Position numbers and translations under genes: made by a program
Shown: positions 35,082 to 47,373 of the stretch, piece by piece
Layout: every line of letters begins with the position of its first letter
Position numbering within the stretch: position 1 is the stretch's first letter
The notes under the pieces: generated by a model
What the model saw: the letters and a program-made list of their open reading frames with translations, nothing else
What the model was told of the DNA's origin: nothing
Database searches by the model: none
Assembly: GCA_001414485.1 (NCBI GenBank)
Contig: LLEY01000027.1
Coordinates: 434,001-498,000, forward strand
Reading direction: 5' to 3'
Origin: Calycina herbarum
Lineage: Eukaryota; Ascomycota; Leotiomycetes; Helotiales; Pezizellaceae
Length of the DNA stretch: 64,000 nucleotides

Positions 35082-36161
35082 ATGCAGTTATGCAAGATCT
35101 TCCTCTCATTTTTCTTCCTCATAGGCCATGCGAAGGCCGCGGGTTGCAATGGAAGTCCCGCTCTCTGTGATCAAAAGTACTCGAACGTCTCCCAGATTGG
35201 AACTCATGATTCGGCCTTCGTGGGACAGCTTCCCATGCATAATCAAGCTTTATCGGTTACGGATCAACTGAATGCTGGGATTCGCATGCTTCAAGCTCAG
35301 ACTCATGATTTTCTGGATAATATTCAGATGTGTCATACTTCTTGTGCTTTGGTAAGTTTTAAGGATTCACTTCTTCATTTTGAGATGAGTTCAATTTTGG
35401 AGTTTTTACTGATGCTCGGTAGCTTAATGCGGGAACTTTGTTGTCTTATTTGACGACGGTTAGGAAGTGGATGGATGCGAATCCCAATGAGGTTGTCACT
35501 ATGCTTTTGACAAATCAAGATGGTAAATTCTAAATTATGTATAAAAATGCAATCACTAACATCTCATCTCAGCTATCGATATCTCCGACTTCGACGCGGT
35601 ATTCGTAAAAGCAGATCTAGCAAAATACGCATTCAAACCAACCACCCACCTAGCAATGGACGACTGGCCCACCCTCCAAGAATTAATCAATGCAAATTCT
35701 CGTCTAGTAGTATTCATGGGTATGCTCACCCTACCCCCTTCTTTCACCCTCATTATACCCTTCCCATGTCCCATTCCATCTCATCCAAACTCTAATAAAC
35801 CCCCACAGACTACCACACAGACACAACAAAAGCCCCCTACATCATTGACGAATTCTCTTATTTTTGGGAAACATCCTACTCCGTAACCGACAAGAACTTC
35901 CCCTCCTGCGACCTCGATCGACCCACCACCAACGACGGACTAATGATGATCGTCAATCACATGTTGCACGTTGATATCTTCGGTATCGAGATCCCGGATA
36001 GGGCCAACATGGCGAGGACGAATGCTGCTACTGGGGATGGAAGTATTGGGAGCCAGGTGGCGCTTTGCAAGGCGAAGTGGGGGACGAAACCGAGACTTGT
36101 TTTGGTGGATTTTTTTGATACGGGGGATGTTTTTACGGCGCAAGGGAGTATGAATTCGTAG
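35082..36161 (+). CDS. secreted PLC-like phosphodiesterase
   Basis: Exons 35082-35351, 35423-35522, 35573-35719 and 35809-36161 give 289 aa; all introns are GT-AG (50-89 nt). The signal peptide is MQLCKIFLSFFFLIGHAKA. The conserved N-terminal block SQIGTHDSAF (His42 as the likely catalytic His) and the following LNAGIRMLQAQTHDF, TMLLTNQD and NSRLVVFMDYHTD match the fungal PLC-like TIM-barrel phosphodiesterases, which resemble bacterial PI-PLC X domains but lack C2 or PH domains. Six cysteines fit a secreted enzyme. Substrate unknown, possibly phosphoinositides or GPI anchors. Intact. Confidence 0.85.
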
Positions 36162-38280
36162 AGAGGGTTTTTTGGGGGAGGGTATTCAGGTTGAGAATGG
36201 AGTTGGAGTTGGGGTGAAGGATGAGGGTGTTGAACTTTCGTTGAAATCGGATGGGATTTTGAGATGCTGAGATAGGGCATTGTTGGGGGACGAAGGTTGG
36301 TTTATTATTGAGCGATTGAATTGCTTTAGTTTTCGGTTTTTTGCAGCGAAGGATACCCGATATTTGGCGCGGCGTTTTGGGGGAAATTAGATAATGAAAT
36401 TTTCTAATCATGAAATGCAAGTCATTACTTGACTTGGCCTAGTCCACCTGGTTGCCCTGTATAGTAGAATCTCAATACACGACGCAGGAGATAGTAACCA
36501 AAGGAGATTTTTCCTTCTCCAATCATTCGCCTCGAATATTTGGCCACATGCTTGGGTACTTATATTCTATCAGGGGAACACTTCCATAGTCAGTATGGAG
36601 CTATTAGGTTCTTTTGAGGCTCAAGTCCTTAGAGCCCGCTTTTTCCATTGATTTTCACTCATAAATGAGCGTTGAGCTTGTTTACTTACCAGGTTATCTT
36701 GAGCATCCTCGGGATTATAAAAAGCGGACATTTGCGGTGGAACAACAAACTTCATTGCATCCCACACTCTCTCAAGTGACCCCAAAAAAAGAGTAAACGA
36801 ACAAAAGTACCTTTTTGGAAAACGGTAAGTACTTCTTGATTTTTGATGAGCTAGCTTTCGGGTCGTCTAGAGAGAGGAATGGAGATTCGAAGAGAGTCGT
36901 TTGGACTTCTTAGAGCTGGGGTTCCATTAAACCTACTGAAGAGGGAAATTTGAGCCAGCCTTGATTACATGTTTGTGGCTCCATGTAATTCATGGTGATA
37001 TGAATGCAGCGGGAACTCTGGAAGGGATGCTGGCGTGTTTCTATGGTGGCATAATTAACTTCGGAGTATGAGCATTCCCCTGGGACACTATTCTTTTGAA
37101 ATTTGCATCAGAAACCTCCCTTGTTCTCCCTTGTTCTGAGAACTTACCACCCACTCAAGTGTTTATCGGATGATCTTCATTGACTTTGATCTTTCTACTG
37201 GAGATAGCATGCTAGAATTGTGAGGCTTTGTCCGGAAACTTTCTTTCTCCTCACTAAAGTCAAGCAAAAGAGAAGCGAAAAAAATAAAGACTTGGCTGCA
37301 CTGGTAGAGGAGAGTAGAGAAGGTTATACTTACAAAGTCTCTTGATTACGCTTAAATCCTTGCACGGGGGTGACGCAAAGGTGTCACCCATGATGGTTTG
37401 ACCCTAGATGTTTCCTTCCCTCGTAATAATACCAGGGTCTAGGTGGAACAAAGGTTCCACCATGTGGAGGAGAAAGTTAGAAGTTGTAAGGTGGGCGGAG
37501 TTTAGAAAGAGGTTAAGACGCACAAGGGGAAGGATTCTTGTGCGAATGGCGAGACTGAAATTGATATTTTGCTGGAGTAACTGAGCCTTTTGTAGGGTTA
37601 GCGAGAAGTTTTTGAGAAGTGGTGTTGTGAGTTGTGAATGCTACCAGTGAGCCAAGCAGCCTTTCGTGTTGAGACGTGTTTTCCTTATTGGTGCTGGTGA
37701 AGAAAGTTCTATTTTCGAACTGGGAACTCAAGCAAAGTGGAGATCTCCACTGTTTTTATTGTGGCTAGGAAATGTGGTTAAAATCCATTTATTGAAGAAG
37801 TGTGAATCACTTCACTTGAGAAATGATAAGTGGTGGCAAACTTCCTTTGCTTTGAACCGTAACCTTCTTTGTTCTCTATAACTACAAGTTTCACTTAGAG
37901 AAGTGGCTATTCACTTGAAATATAACCGTGTCTTTTATAAGAATTCATGATAGTATAGTGTAGCTCAACTTGGGAGAAATCTATATATCTTAAGAAGTCA
38001 AACTCTCGCTGCACTCAATGAACTTGTAAACGAACTCGAAAAATCTAGGAAAGACTAATATCACTTCGGAATATGGATAGATAATCTCCTAGAATAGCTC
38101 ATATAGACACGGTCTAAGATTACCCCTGAGAATAAGGATATTCATTTTAGACGAGGAAAACAAAAAGACTATCGTCGGCTTTGTTGTATTAGACGGCGAA
38201 ATAGGGGCTAATATCTTACACTACCTTTTTTTAATCATAGCCTCAAGAATAAGACATTATTAGTGGAATTGGAACTATCT
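36162..38280. other. long intergenic stretch with hairpins and a broken coding trace
   Basis: A TATA-like ATTATAAAAAG at about 36714 and a GTAAGT at 36821 suggest a transcript start, but no frame follows. Hairpins lie at 37371-37465. At 38000-38210 the plus strand reads ALNELVNELEKSRKD, then YHFGIWIDNLLE, with TAA and TAG at positions where CAA/CAG could have stood; this is probably a gene remnant cut by the transposon at 38281. I do not recognise it. Confidence 0.4.
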
Positions 38281-40146
38281 ATAACGTGGTTTATCAGGAC
38301 TCCGATTATATCAGGACCCCGATCACTTTTCCTTGGCACGAGACTTCAAACCTGAATAAATCAACTATAATATATGAAATTAATTATCGCGCTTAGAATC
38401 TGATAAACTAGATATATCTATAACTTCTTGACAAGTTCGCGTATTATAGCCAGCTTTTCCACAAGTTCTACAGTACCTTCTAGACGATTGCCCCTCCTTC
38501 CGACTACCCCCCGCCTTACGTACATCGCGTTGTACTTGCTCATCTACATCCTTCTGAGCTAAAATATCCTGTGCATCTTCTACTATAAGTGCCCCCCCTT
38601 GACGGACACGAGTCTTTTTAGCCCTACGGCGTTTGCTTAGGGCTTCATTTGCCGCGCGAAGAGTACGAACCTCCGTAGATAAAAGGGTCATCTTATGTGC
38701 TATTCGCTCTATACCCTTTACTAACGCAGTAACTGTTTGAAAAAGCGGAGTTGGCGAGCTTCCTTAGTGACGAGCTATACGAGTTTGTATAAGAGTTGAT
38801 TATGAAAGTGCTTTAGTTAGGTTAGAAGGTGTCTAGGACACCCAAGGGAGGGAGTTGGTACTAGACGGCTGAGGGGGAGTTAGAGCCCGTAACCTTACGT
38901 CAAGCTTTGAAAGGACTGCTTACGGGTTAAAAGGCACTAGGCTAGCTCTATAGAATCTAGCCTAATAGTTTAGGACTGTTATTATTTCCTTATATGCTGC
39001 TATAAAGGCTAGAAAGAACTCGACCTTTGTAATGTGATTGATGTAGGCCTTAATGAACGTCTTAATCTGCCGACTATACGCCCGTTTTAAAATACTATAG
39101 CACCTAACATTAAGTAGCTGGGTTAGATAGGATGAATGAGGAGGTAGTCTAAGAGTAATAATATTATGTGTCTTATAGTACTCTTAGAACTTAGCCGATT
39201 CGTAACTCTTATGCCTATCTAATACTAGTATTTGATATAGACCCTTTATACGAGTAGTAGTGTGTTTATCGAAGTGTTTTAGCTATTCTAGACCCGTCTT
39301 ATTATTCGTCTACCCGTTACTTGTCGGTTTAATAACCTAGTTGGATAGAAGGCCGCCGTCGGTATACTAGTTAGAGAGATGGTTCTTACCCTGAACTACT
39401 AAGAATAGAGGAATGCTCTAGCCCTCCCTATTAATATAGGCAATTGCTATAGCCTATTCTCGATTACCTAGCTAAACTGCCTTACCTCTACTACGCCGAT
39501 CTACACGAGTAACAACTATTCTAGGACAAATCATACCTATTATAAACCCAGTTTTATTAAAGTTATAGATATCGTAGTCTAAAACCCTATACTTCGCCTA
39601 CATATTCGTAAAAAGTTGAAACTATGCGCTAATTAGCTCTAGATCTTCGTATAAGGCCCTTTAGAAATCATAAACGCGATTAAAACACGTCTTTAAGTCT
39701 AGTTATCGTTATATAAATCGATAAGCCTAGAGCTTGCCGACGCGTTTCCCCCCCTACGATTCAAGAATAAAATTAGCTATATCTTCCACACTACCTAACC
39801 AGGGCGCAAATCCTCTAGAATCCATATCGAGTATATTCTAAATAATAACTTCCTCCTCTAACTTTGATAATTTAAGGCTTGCTGGCCGGCGCTCAGCGAG
39901 GGGAAGGTGGCCGTTTATCCTATCAGAGAGTGTCGTATAAGGTATATCGTAGGTTTTTGCAGCTTTCCGACGGCTTAGATTTTTGGATGTCCGAATTGCC
40001 TCGATAGCTAGAATAATTTTTGATTCTCTTGTAATCACAGACATATTAGAAGGTAAAGAAAACGCGTTGTGAAGTATGAGGGTAGTATGCCAAGGAAAAG
40101 TGATCGGGGTCCTGATATGATCGGGGTCCTGATAAACCACGTTATA
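38281..40146 (-). mobile_element. complete but RIP-killed pogo/Fot-type transposon
   Basis: Terminal repeats of about 57 bp face each other: TATAACGTGGTTTATC... at 38281 and ...GATAAACCACGTTATA ending near 40146, in a TA-rich target. Each repeat contains two tandem copies of ATCAGGACYCCGATY. The minus strand encodes the transposase from MSVITRESKII at 40044: a psq-type HTH (KNLSRRKAAKTYDIPYTTLS), a DDE_1 core with many TAG/TAA stops between 39840 and 38700, and an open C-terminus (38691-38380) with a knuckle whose His is now Tyr (CRTCGKAGYNTRTC). Changed catalytic residues (LVLDRHKSY, LLNVRC) confirm it is dead. It sits between two pieces of what may be one broken gene. Confidence 0.92.
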
Positions 40147-40221
40147 TATTCCGAAATCATGACCTCCGAGATGTAAGTTATCTATTGTGAAATACAATTA
40201 AAATTCTTCTAACGAAGCTAG

Positions 40222-40742
40222 TGGCCTCTTCCGGATATAAAAGGGTGTCCACCCGAGTTTAGTAAAGTTGGGGCAGATTTTATACCTAGTACCTTAGAGG
40301 AAGAAATAGAAAGCGAATCAAGTACGAAATCAGAAGTAAAGGCAGGGGCAAAATCAAAACATCAGTCAGACGCAGAGTCGCAAAGCGAGTCCGAACAAGA
40401 TAATGGTGTCCTGGAACGAATTGTTAAAAATGAATCAAGTCATCAATCAGATGACGTAGATTCAGGGGAGGAAGCTAGTTTACACTCTGGACCCTCTTCT
40501 GATAATGTAAGCCCATAATTTCTTTAAATCGAGTTATTTATTTTATTATTGCGTACTGTGAGAAGTCAGAAAATGTTCAGGTTGCACCTGATTATAACAA
40601 AGGCCCGTATGAAAGCTGGGTCTTGGTTCTAGAATCTGTGCCTGGAGCAAAGGACACATTGAGGAGGGTTGGCGTGGGAGTTATCCTTTCAAACCCATGG
40701 TCAGAAATTGGGAGAATAGATACAACTGTAAATATTATTTGA
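40222..40742 (+). pseudogene. 3' fragment of an unknown gene, faintly HET-like C-terminus
   Basis: An open frame 40222-40506 (WPLPDIKGCPPEF..., then an acidic Ser/Glu/Asp-rich linker) appears to splice over 40507-40565 (GTAAGC...GAAG) to 40566-40742, which reads ESWVLVLESVPGAKDTLRRVGVGVI and ends in TGA. The last block resembles the C-terminal tails of some HET-domain proteins, but this is weak. No start codon or N-terminal domain is visible, because the transposon at 38281-40146 lies immediately upstream. It is likely the 3' end of a gene cut by that insertion. Confidence 0.45.
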
Positions 40743-41266
40743 GGGAAAGGGGCACCAAGGGGTGTAGGTATTCGTAGCGGAGATCAGTATCTGATTTCCT
40801 ATTACACGAACGCTCTAAATGCTGATTATTCGAGAACAACTCCCACAATATCTTATTTCATGCAAAGTGGTCTATGATAATTAGCGATTCTTCGTGACCA
40901 ACATGTACAATGCTTCTACTGACCGCCACAAATGGCTACATCCACTGGTGGTTGTTCTTGACCGGGAATTTCGGACTTTTTGTAGCATCATATGATTGAT
41001 TCTGGGATCGTCGCTTGGTTTCTAGCAAGAGATACAGAGTCAATAATTACAACGAGACAAGGCTTTGAAATTGGGCTAATGTTTTTGGTAGCAGCTCTAA
41101 ACTTCTCAACGAGCGAATAACTAGCTCCCTAGCTCTACAGTTCAAAAAGCCTAGTCGTAACTTCACATATCTATCCAAACGCCCAACCATCCCAGAAAAC
41201 AAAACTATAAAACCTCCCAACCATAGAATAAACACATACATCATTTCCACTGACCTATTGCTCCCT
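40743..41266. other. intergenic, no supported gene
   Basis: The first part (to about 40880) reads like degraded coding continuation with stops. Nothing recognisable. Confidence 0.35.
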
Positions 41267-42721
41267 CTACATATAAGTATTGCCATAAGTAGGAGGCGGT
41301 GGATAATTTATCGGCTGAAGATTAACATCATTCTGCCCATTCCCCTCATTCCTCCACGGCTCAGCCTGATAACCACCCGCCCCATGCGCAACGGTATCTT
41401 TCGTCCTCTCCTGCTGCATATTCCTTCTCCATCTCCAGAATACCAAAGGTCCAGCAACAATAACAACAAGCAGCGTAACAGTAAGCAAAGCCCAATTGAA
41501 TTTAGAATTCAGCGCCAACGGAAAGCCACTACATCAATCAGCAACCTGGCTACATTATTACTTGGAGGGAAAAGGAGGGACTCACAGAAACCCATTAATA
41601 ACACCCCCACCAATAACCACTCTCCCAAGCCAGATATGAATCGGAGCCAACTTGGTAGGAAGCTTCGTCTTCTTATACATCCGATGATGCATAAACCCCA
41701 AAACAAACTGTCCAACCATCATAACAATCACCAAAAGCCCAATAATCTGATGCGCGGAACGGAAGCCTTTAGTCCGATTATACATCACCCCAACCGATAA
41801 ACCCAACGCCGCACCAATAAGACCCAGTAACGCGGAGACCGCCTGAGCTATCCCGTGGAAACGGGGACTGTTGAAAACTCGAAGAATGATGACTGCTAAG
41901 GGCATCAAGCCCACGAACGTGAATACCATGATGATGGCGTGAGCGCCCGAGGTGAAATCATGATCCGGCTTTTCGGAGAGTTGTTGAGAACCAACAGTGC
42001 TTGAGTTTGCAGCTGCGATAGGAAGAGCTCCTCCAGGACCAACGGCTTTTGTAAGATCCATCTTGAAAACTCCATATGAACCATGACGTTTCGTATCAGC
42101 ACTGAGAGAATTCGATTTGAGAGTTCCAACTCCCCCATTCGCCCAGATGAATTTCGCAGCGTTATTCTTCGGGTCAATGGATCCTCCTTTCCATTTCCTG
42201 CAATTTGAACACTTTGCATTAATTGTTGTGATGTTATCGAAGATTCCCGTTCCGGGGAGTATTGTGATTTTGACGTCTTTCGTGTATACGGGTTCGGTAT
42301 GCTTTCCAGATATTCGAGGAGAAAGGGTAATGTTTTTCCCGGAGGCGTCTGCGTATGAAGTGAAGACTAGGGTGTTTTGCATCTTGTCATTTCCCATACC
42401 GACAGCCTGTAATACTGTTAGAAGAAATATGATTGAGAACTTGAAATTTACGAACCAGCCAAGTGCATCGACTAGGTCCGGACATGGAGAAGTATAACTC
42501 ATCGCTATTCGCATCTTCGGGTATATTGAGCGCAAACGATATGCTCTCGGTATCGGAAACGAATGAAGTGGAGTTTACAGCCAAGGCCATTGTAGAAAAT
42601 AAAGCAGCTGTTGGAATTTAGTGGGGGACGCTTCAGAGGGCAAAGCAGATTTCGGCAGGGATGAGAAATATGCGGGAACTTGCTTACCTGCAGCGGCCAG
42701 CACTGAATATATTTGCACCAT
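41267..42721 (-). CDS. DOMON-cytochrome b561 membrane protein
   Basis: Four exons (42721-42688, 42607-42456, 42406-41586, 41528-41267) give 422 aa. The first short exon supplies the start of the signal peptide (MVQIYSVLAAAAALFSTMA). Residues about 25-200 form a cellobiose-dehydrogenase-type cytochrome/DOMON domain (LYFSMSGPSRCTWLAVGMG, then KNITLSPR). A b561-like region with five membrane helices follows; it has AHAII, FHGIAQ, AHQIIG and HIWLGR, whose His residues are the expected haem ligands. The tail is cytosolic, with Pro/Tyr repeats. Such proteins probably move electrons across the membrane to extracellular iron or oxidative enzymes. The 42455-42407 intron has an unusual GTTCGT donor, but splicing there joins the conserved motif exactly. 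Confidence 0.85.
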
Positions 42722-43450
42722 TTTGAAATTTTTGAAATACAATTATCTTGAACACTCAAAAAAACAACAAAAACGAGAATGCGAATAAATTTAAATCACA
42801 GAGAGTACGAGTCCTTTTCAACAAACTTTCGCTGACTGCCGGGCGCTCAGGGGATGTCACTGCGGGGACTCGAAGCGCTCACCAGATTAACCAAAGCCAA
42901 TCAGCGACCTGTCTGACAGCCTGGAAGCGCCGCGTCTCAAAAATAGCTTGCATACAGAACAATTGATAGGTTGGGTATGTGTAAAGACTGCTTGGCTATT
43001 GGATGATGTATTCTGGGGTAGAAGATGAAGAACGAGGCTGTGTGTGTTTGTGTGTGCCTGCACTTGCATCTTGTTTCCACCGCAGTGTTGCATCGAAATA
43101 ACACTTTACGACGAGCTTGCCTATTTAATTTGGAACCCATTTTATTTCACCCACTCTCCTTCAAACTTCAAACTTCAAGCGAAGAAGTTGTATGAGGAGG
43201 GTGTTCAACAGCTCAAAATGCAAGCGTTTTGACCTTATGATAAGAAAAGAGAATTTTTGCAATTTTGGCCTGGAATGTGTGATACGGGGATTTTTGCAGC
43301 AAAAAGGAAACAGCAATGGAAAGATCATTTCAATCAGAATTCAAGTACTAACCAAGGGAAAGAGAGGTAACTGGGAAACTACTCTTCAAAATTCAGCAAC
43401 AGCTCAATTCAAGTATTGGATAGGGATCTATGCATTTAAATATGAGCATC
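42722..43450. other. intergenic, no supported gene
   Basis: Promoter side of the DOMON gene and 3' side of the oxidoreductase. Short frames only. Confidence 0.35.
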
Positions 43451-44587
43451 TCAAACTTGATACTTCAAGCTTTGGCCTTGCCCCTGTGCCTCGCCGCTCC
43501 TCAGCATTTTCTCGAGGATTTCAAGATCAGCGAAAGCTTGTTGTGGGGATTGCTTTGGGTTAGCAATTCCATCAACAATGCTCTTGGCCCAGGCTGCAAC
43601 CTCCTGTTTAACTCCACTTCCTTCTTGTTGGAATTCCGTAACAGACTCGTTTTTCTCCTTCTCTTCGCCTTGTTTTACTGTCACCTTTCCGGAGGAGACT
43701 GTGACGCTGCCCTTCTCGCAAGCAACAATGTATTCGCTTCCAGACAGCGTGGTACCAAAACTAACGGAGAAGGTCCCAGAGATTCCAGACTCGGTCTGCC
43801 ACACGGAATTGACCGTATCGACTGGAGGAAGGTGTTCCTGGAGAAGAGTAGTATAGGCCGTCAAATTCGTAGGTTTATCTTGCTCTCCCAAAAGCAGTCT
43901 CGTAGCCGCTGTGAAATGCACTCCTCCATCGAGCAAAAACCCGCCTTGATACTCGGGCTTCTTTCGCCATGCGGTTTCTACACCTCGTCAGCCCAGAGGA
44001 ACGTCCCATTGCTCACACACCTTACCAAAGTATTTTGCTCCAGGCTTCACATTGTTAAACACCTTCACTCTGAATCCTAGTATACGGCCGAGTTTTAGCA
44101 CCTCCTGTCTGCCAAACTCGAAGCTCTCCAAGAATCTGAAATTCTCCGCCACTGCCCATGTTGCCCCAGCCTTGACCTTATCGCTCTTCGAGTATTGTAT
44201 CAACTTCTCCGCACTGGTGAGATCCTTCGCAATTGGTTTCTCGGACAAGACGTGCTTGCCTACCGCGAGTGCTGCTTCGATGTATTCGGGCTGTGCCAGA
44301 ATAGGGAGGGCAAGAATCACAGCGTCGATGTCTGAGCGCAGCAGCAAATCGTGGTACGTTTTCCCGGAGCCCGAGTCGTCTGAGTATATTTCGACACCGG
44401 AATTTAGGGCTTCTGCGGATTTGAGGGATCGCGAGTATACAGCTTTGAGTGTAAGGAGAGAACTAGCAGCTTGAACGGCAGGCTGGGGATGTCAGCAGTT
44501 GTTAAATCGAGGGGCTGGGGTTCGGACCAGGTGTTCCTCTCGGACGAAAATGCCGCTGCCGATTATTGCGACTCCTATTTTGGACAT
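43451..44587 (-). CDS. Gfo/Idh/MocA-family NAD(P)-dependent oxidoreductase
   Basis: Exons 44587-44528, 44482-44026 and 43977-43451 give 347 aa. The N-terminal Rossmann motif is VAIIGSGIFV (about 6-15). The diagnostic EKPIAKDL (about 107-114) supplies the Lys expected in the active site, and YQGGFLLDGGVHF (about 182-194) gives the conserved Gly-rich and His positions. Intron 2 (44025-43978) could end at two AGs; TGTAG gives KYFETAWRKKPEYQ, as in relatives, so I chose it. Intron 1 has a weak GTCCGA donor. Proteins of this fungal subgroup act on sugars or sugar-like polyols, but the substrate is unknown. No signal peptide; cytosolic. Confidence 0.87.
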
Positions 44588-45298
44588 TGTTTTTATAAAT
44601 TCCGATAATTGATTCCGCAATAATAAATATGTATTCAATTGGACAAGTATGGCTTGAAGGTCACAGAGGAAGGAGGGGTAATGGCATTAGCAAGATTTCC
44701 CCGCCAATTAGATCGGGAATTATTGTGGGTTGTCTCCCACTCTTAGAGTATATACTTGTACCTACCCTACTCCGTAAATATCAATGTAGTAAGATGGTTT
44801 CCTAGCTCAGTGACTTACTATAGATGGAATTACCAAGGTATCTTAATTATTTCATAGGCTAGCATCTGTTAGGAATTTATAGAATTGACCTAAATCATTA
44901 AGCCCACTAAAAATATAAGAGCTATTCTCTAAGTCACTTCTAACTTCATCATTTTCGGATCGAATATAAATCAATGAATCTATGAAGTTTCTATTCCAGA
45001 GTGAACTGCTGCTTAATAAAGTTAGATTCATTCAGAGGACTCAAGTGTGCCAAATGCTGCCCTTCTGGTTCCTTGGCTGCGAAGATTTTCCAAACCCCCT
45101 TTCACCAGAGCTCATGAAAACAACTATCACCGTTTCACTGGAACTTGGTTCAGAAAAACTATATATAAGAAAATCACAAGAGACACCAACACCATCTGAT
45201 GAACAACCAAACTCAACCTTCCCCATCACCTCCTCCATCACCTCCTCCATCACTCATACAATCCCCTCTCTATCCAACACTTTTCACATTACTCTACA
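44588..45298. promoter_or_regulatory. intergenic and promoter of tandem copy 1
   Basis: TATATAA at 45162-45168 is 137 nt before the ATG. The following GAGACACCAACACC...GATGAACAACC leader is repeated upstream of copy 2, so promoter and leader were duplicated with the gene. The rest is AT-rich and empty. Confidence 0.5.
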
Positions 45299-46375
45299 AT
45301 GAGAAATACACGGGCATCAAGCCTCAAGAACAATGCCAAAATGGAACAGACGTAAGTCAAGATACACTTACACTTTAAGAAAAGAAGTAAACTGATAGAG
45401 GTTCAGGGACTTTTTTCCCTTCCTCACGCTTCCTTCTGTTGTTAGGAACATGGTCTACAACCACTTCGTCATAAGACGTTATGGTGACGATGAGGATGAG
45501 GAGAAATATCCAGATCTATGGCCAACCAAGGAGGGTTTTACTTCAATCACTTGTGCAGTACCATTTGAGGATGCAATTCCTGTCAATGAGGTAGGTCCAA
45601 ATTTTTAAAGCACTTTCTCGCAACTTGGATCTTTTGTTAAAGAAGAAAACTGACTCTGATACCCTTGGACTAGGTCTACTTTAGAACCAATCCTCCAACC
45701 GAGGGATACCCATCGCTTCGATCATTTCCACTAGTAAATCTCCATTAAACGTGCCGCCAAACTCGGGATGAGTTGGATGATGTTGTTTGGAAGAAGATAC
45801 ATTTCTTAACAACACATGAGGGCTGCTTACCTGAGGGAATACTACCCGAACTTCTCCGAGTACGACCGGGTCTCGTGCGCGTCGTCAAGTCAATCCAGAT
45901 ACATCTATCAGTGGATACGTTGACTGGTGGGGTGTTACAATGCTTCGATAATCTTCCCGAATTTCTCGAAATCCTCGCCGAGCAGTTCGATATCAGCGAA
46001 CTTATATTTTCAATTTATAGCGTTGGCCCGTGTTTGGGGAAATTTGTACGCACCCTTAAGAATGTAGACGATCCGGCTTGGTTTGAGGTGCTCCGCAAAA
46101 TTGGGACTCGGAAGCTTGGAGTCAAGGTTACGTTATATAGAAATGGCCCAGTTTCCGATACAATACCGGAGATGTATTGTCGTGAGATCACCTCACGAAA
46201 CCGCGAAGTGTACTCAGAAGATCTTACTGAAGAGGAAATCACTGAATGGAATGAGGAGATAGCTCGACGACGGAGTGTAAATGAGAAGGAGTTTCAAGCT
46301 CAAATTGAAGCTATCCTTCTCCCGCCCAAACCCAGTTCCGAGTTGGCAGACTATGTTGATCAACGACCCAAATAA
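45299..46375 (+). pseudogene. F-box-like protein, tandem copy 1, one nonsense codon
   Basis: Starts at MRNTRASSLK (45299). Exon 1 runs to 45351 and splices (GTAAGT...GTTCAG) to TDFFPFLTLPSVVRNMVYNHF, then over an intron from about 45590 to 45674 to VYFRTNPPTEG. The frame meets TAA at 45746-45748, where the paralogue has a CAA (SQTCRQIREE against H*TCRQTRDE), a C-to-T change. After it, 200 codons remain open to 46375 (LPEGILPELL, LAEQFDISELIF, YVDQRPK). The layout equals 47374-48438. A product starting downstream at 45773 is conceivable but would lack the F-box-like start. Confidence 0.75.
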
Positions 46376-47373
46376 GGAATTTGTCATTGACAATCTCGGG
46401 AGAGAAGATTGTGCGGGATCTGGGGAAATATACGAACAAACACCACTAATTTGTTGTGATTTACTGTGGGCATTTTCATAGAATTATAGTTAGCCGAGCA
46501 AAATTAAGTAGATTTTATTGCCAGAAAACTCTTTTCACATAAATATGAGCTCTAGAAATGTAACCTTTTGCGTGGCAACCCAGTAATATCGCTAACATAT
46601 TCTTTACTAAGAAGGTATCCGGCTAAAATATAGAGTAATATGGTCTAAAATGTCTCCCCTCTTCACTCAATGCTCTACCATATTTGTTTTTTTCCCCTAC
46701 GACGTCGAGAATCTCAATGCACCAACACCTGAGAGCACATTCTGAAAACCCCCAAGGTGCGACATTCATCTTTGTTTATTGTGGGTTGTCTCCTCTGCCC
46801 TCAGCAGAACTCTAGCTCTCTTATTGTTCTCGCTTTTAAAGATGAGCTTATCATTCTAAAGGGGGTTTTAATGAGAGATATTTGCTACAACTTCATACTT
46901 TTTGGTGCCCATACCAGTCACAGACCGGTCACCATGTTGAGTGGAGCTGTGGTGACTATAAGTGAAGTATTTCTTATATAGCGAGTAAGTAGTTTTATTA
47001 ACCACGAATGCCCGCTCACTTTTATATCTCTCTCTTATCACATATATGGAATAAGAGAGAGATACAGAATGAATTACTTCATACCAATCTCAAACTCACC
47101 CAGTGAAGACAAAGTCTCAAAGCAGCTAGTCTATTTCTTCAATAGTTAAGAAATTCCTGAATAGGACTCACTAACGCTTATGGAATTAATTATTACGCTT
47201 CACTAGAACTTAGTAAAGAAGAATGTAATCAGTAACAAGGCTGCTTCTGGTTCATCTCCTCTATATAAGCAAGCCAAAGAGACACCAGCACCCTCTGATG
47301 AACAACACAAACTCAACCCTCTCCCCTTTCATAACATCGCTACTTTACTTAACACTTTTGTCATCTGTCCACA
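46376..47373. promoter_or_regulatory. spacer and promoter of tandem copy 2
   Basis: TATATAA at 47262-47268, 112 nt before the ATG, and a leader GAGACACCAGCACCCTCTGAT like that of copy 1. The rest is AT-rich with no supported gene; the 46757-46981 frame is featureless. Confidence 0.45.

Noticed and set aside
37513..37731. 72-codon minus-strand frame
   Set aside because: Begins with TTG and has no family features; I could not attach an exon with an ATG.
43988..44026. Natural end of the oxidoreductase at the TGA after KVCEQWDVPLG
   Set aside because: GTAAGG at 44025 begins an intron whose removal restores the conserved ETAWRKKPEYQGGF block in exon 3.
46757..46981. 74-codon frame between the tandem F-box-like copies
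   Set aside because: Not present in the equivalent place of the other duplicate and lacks features.
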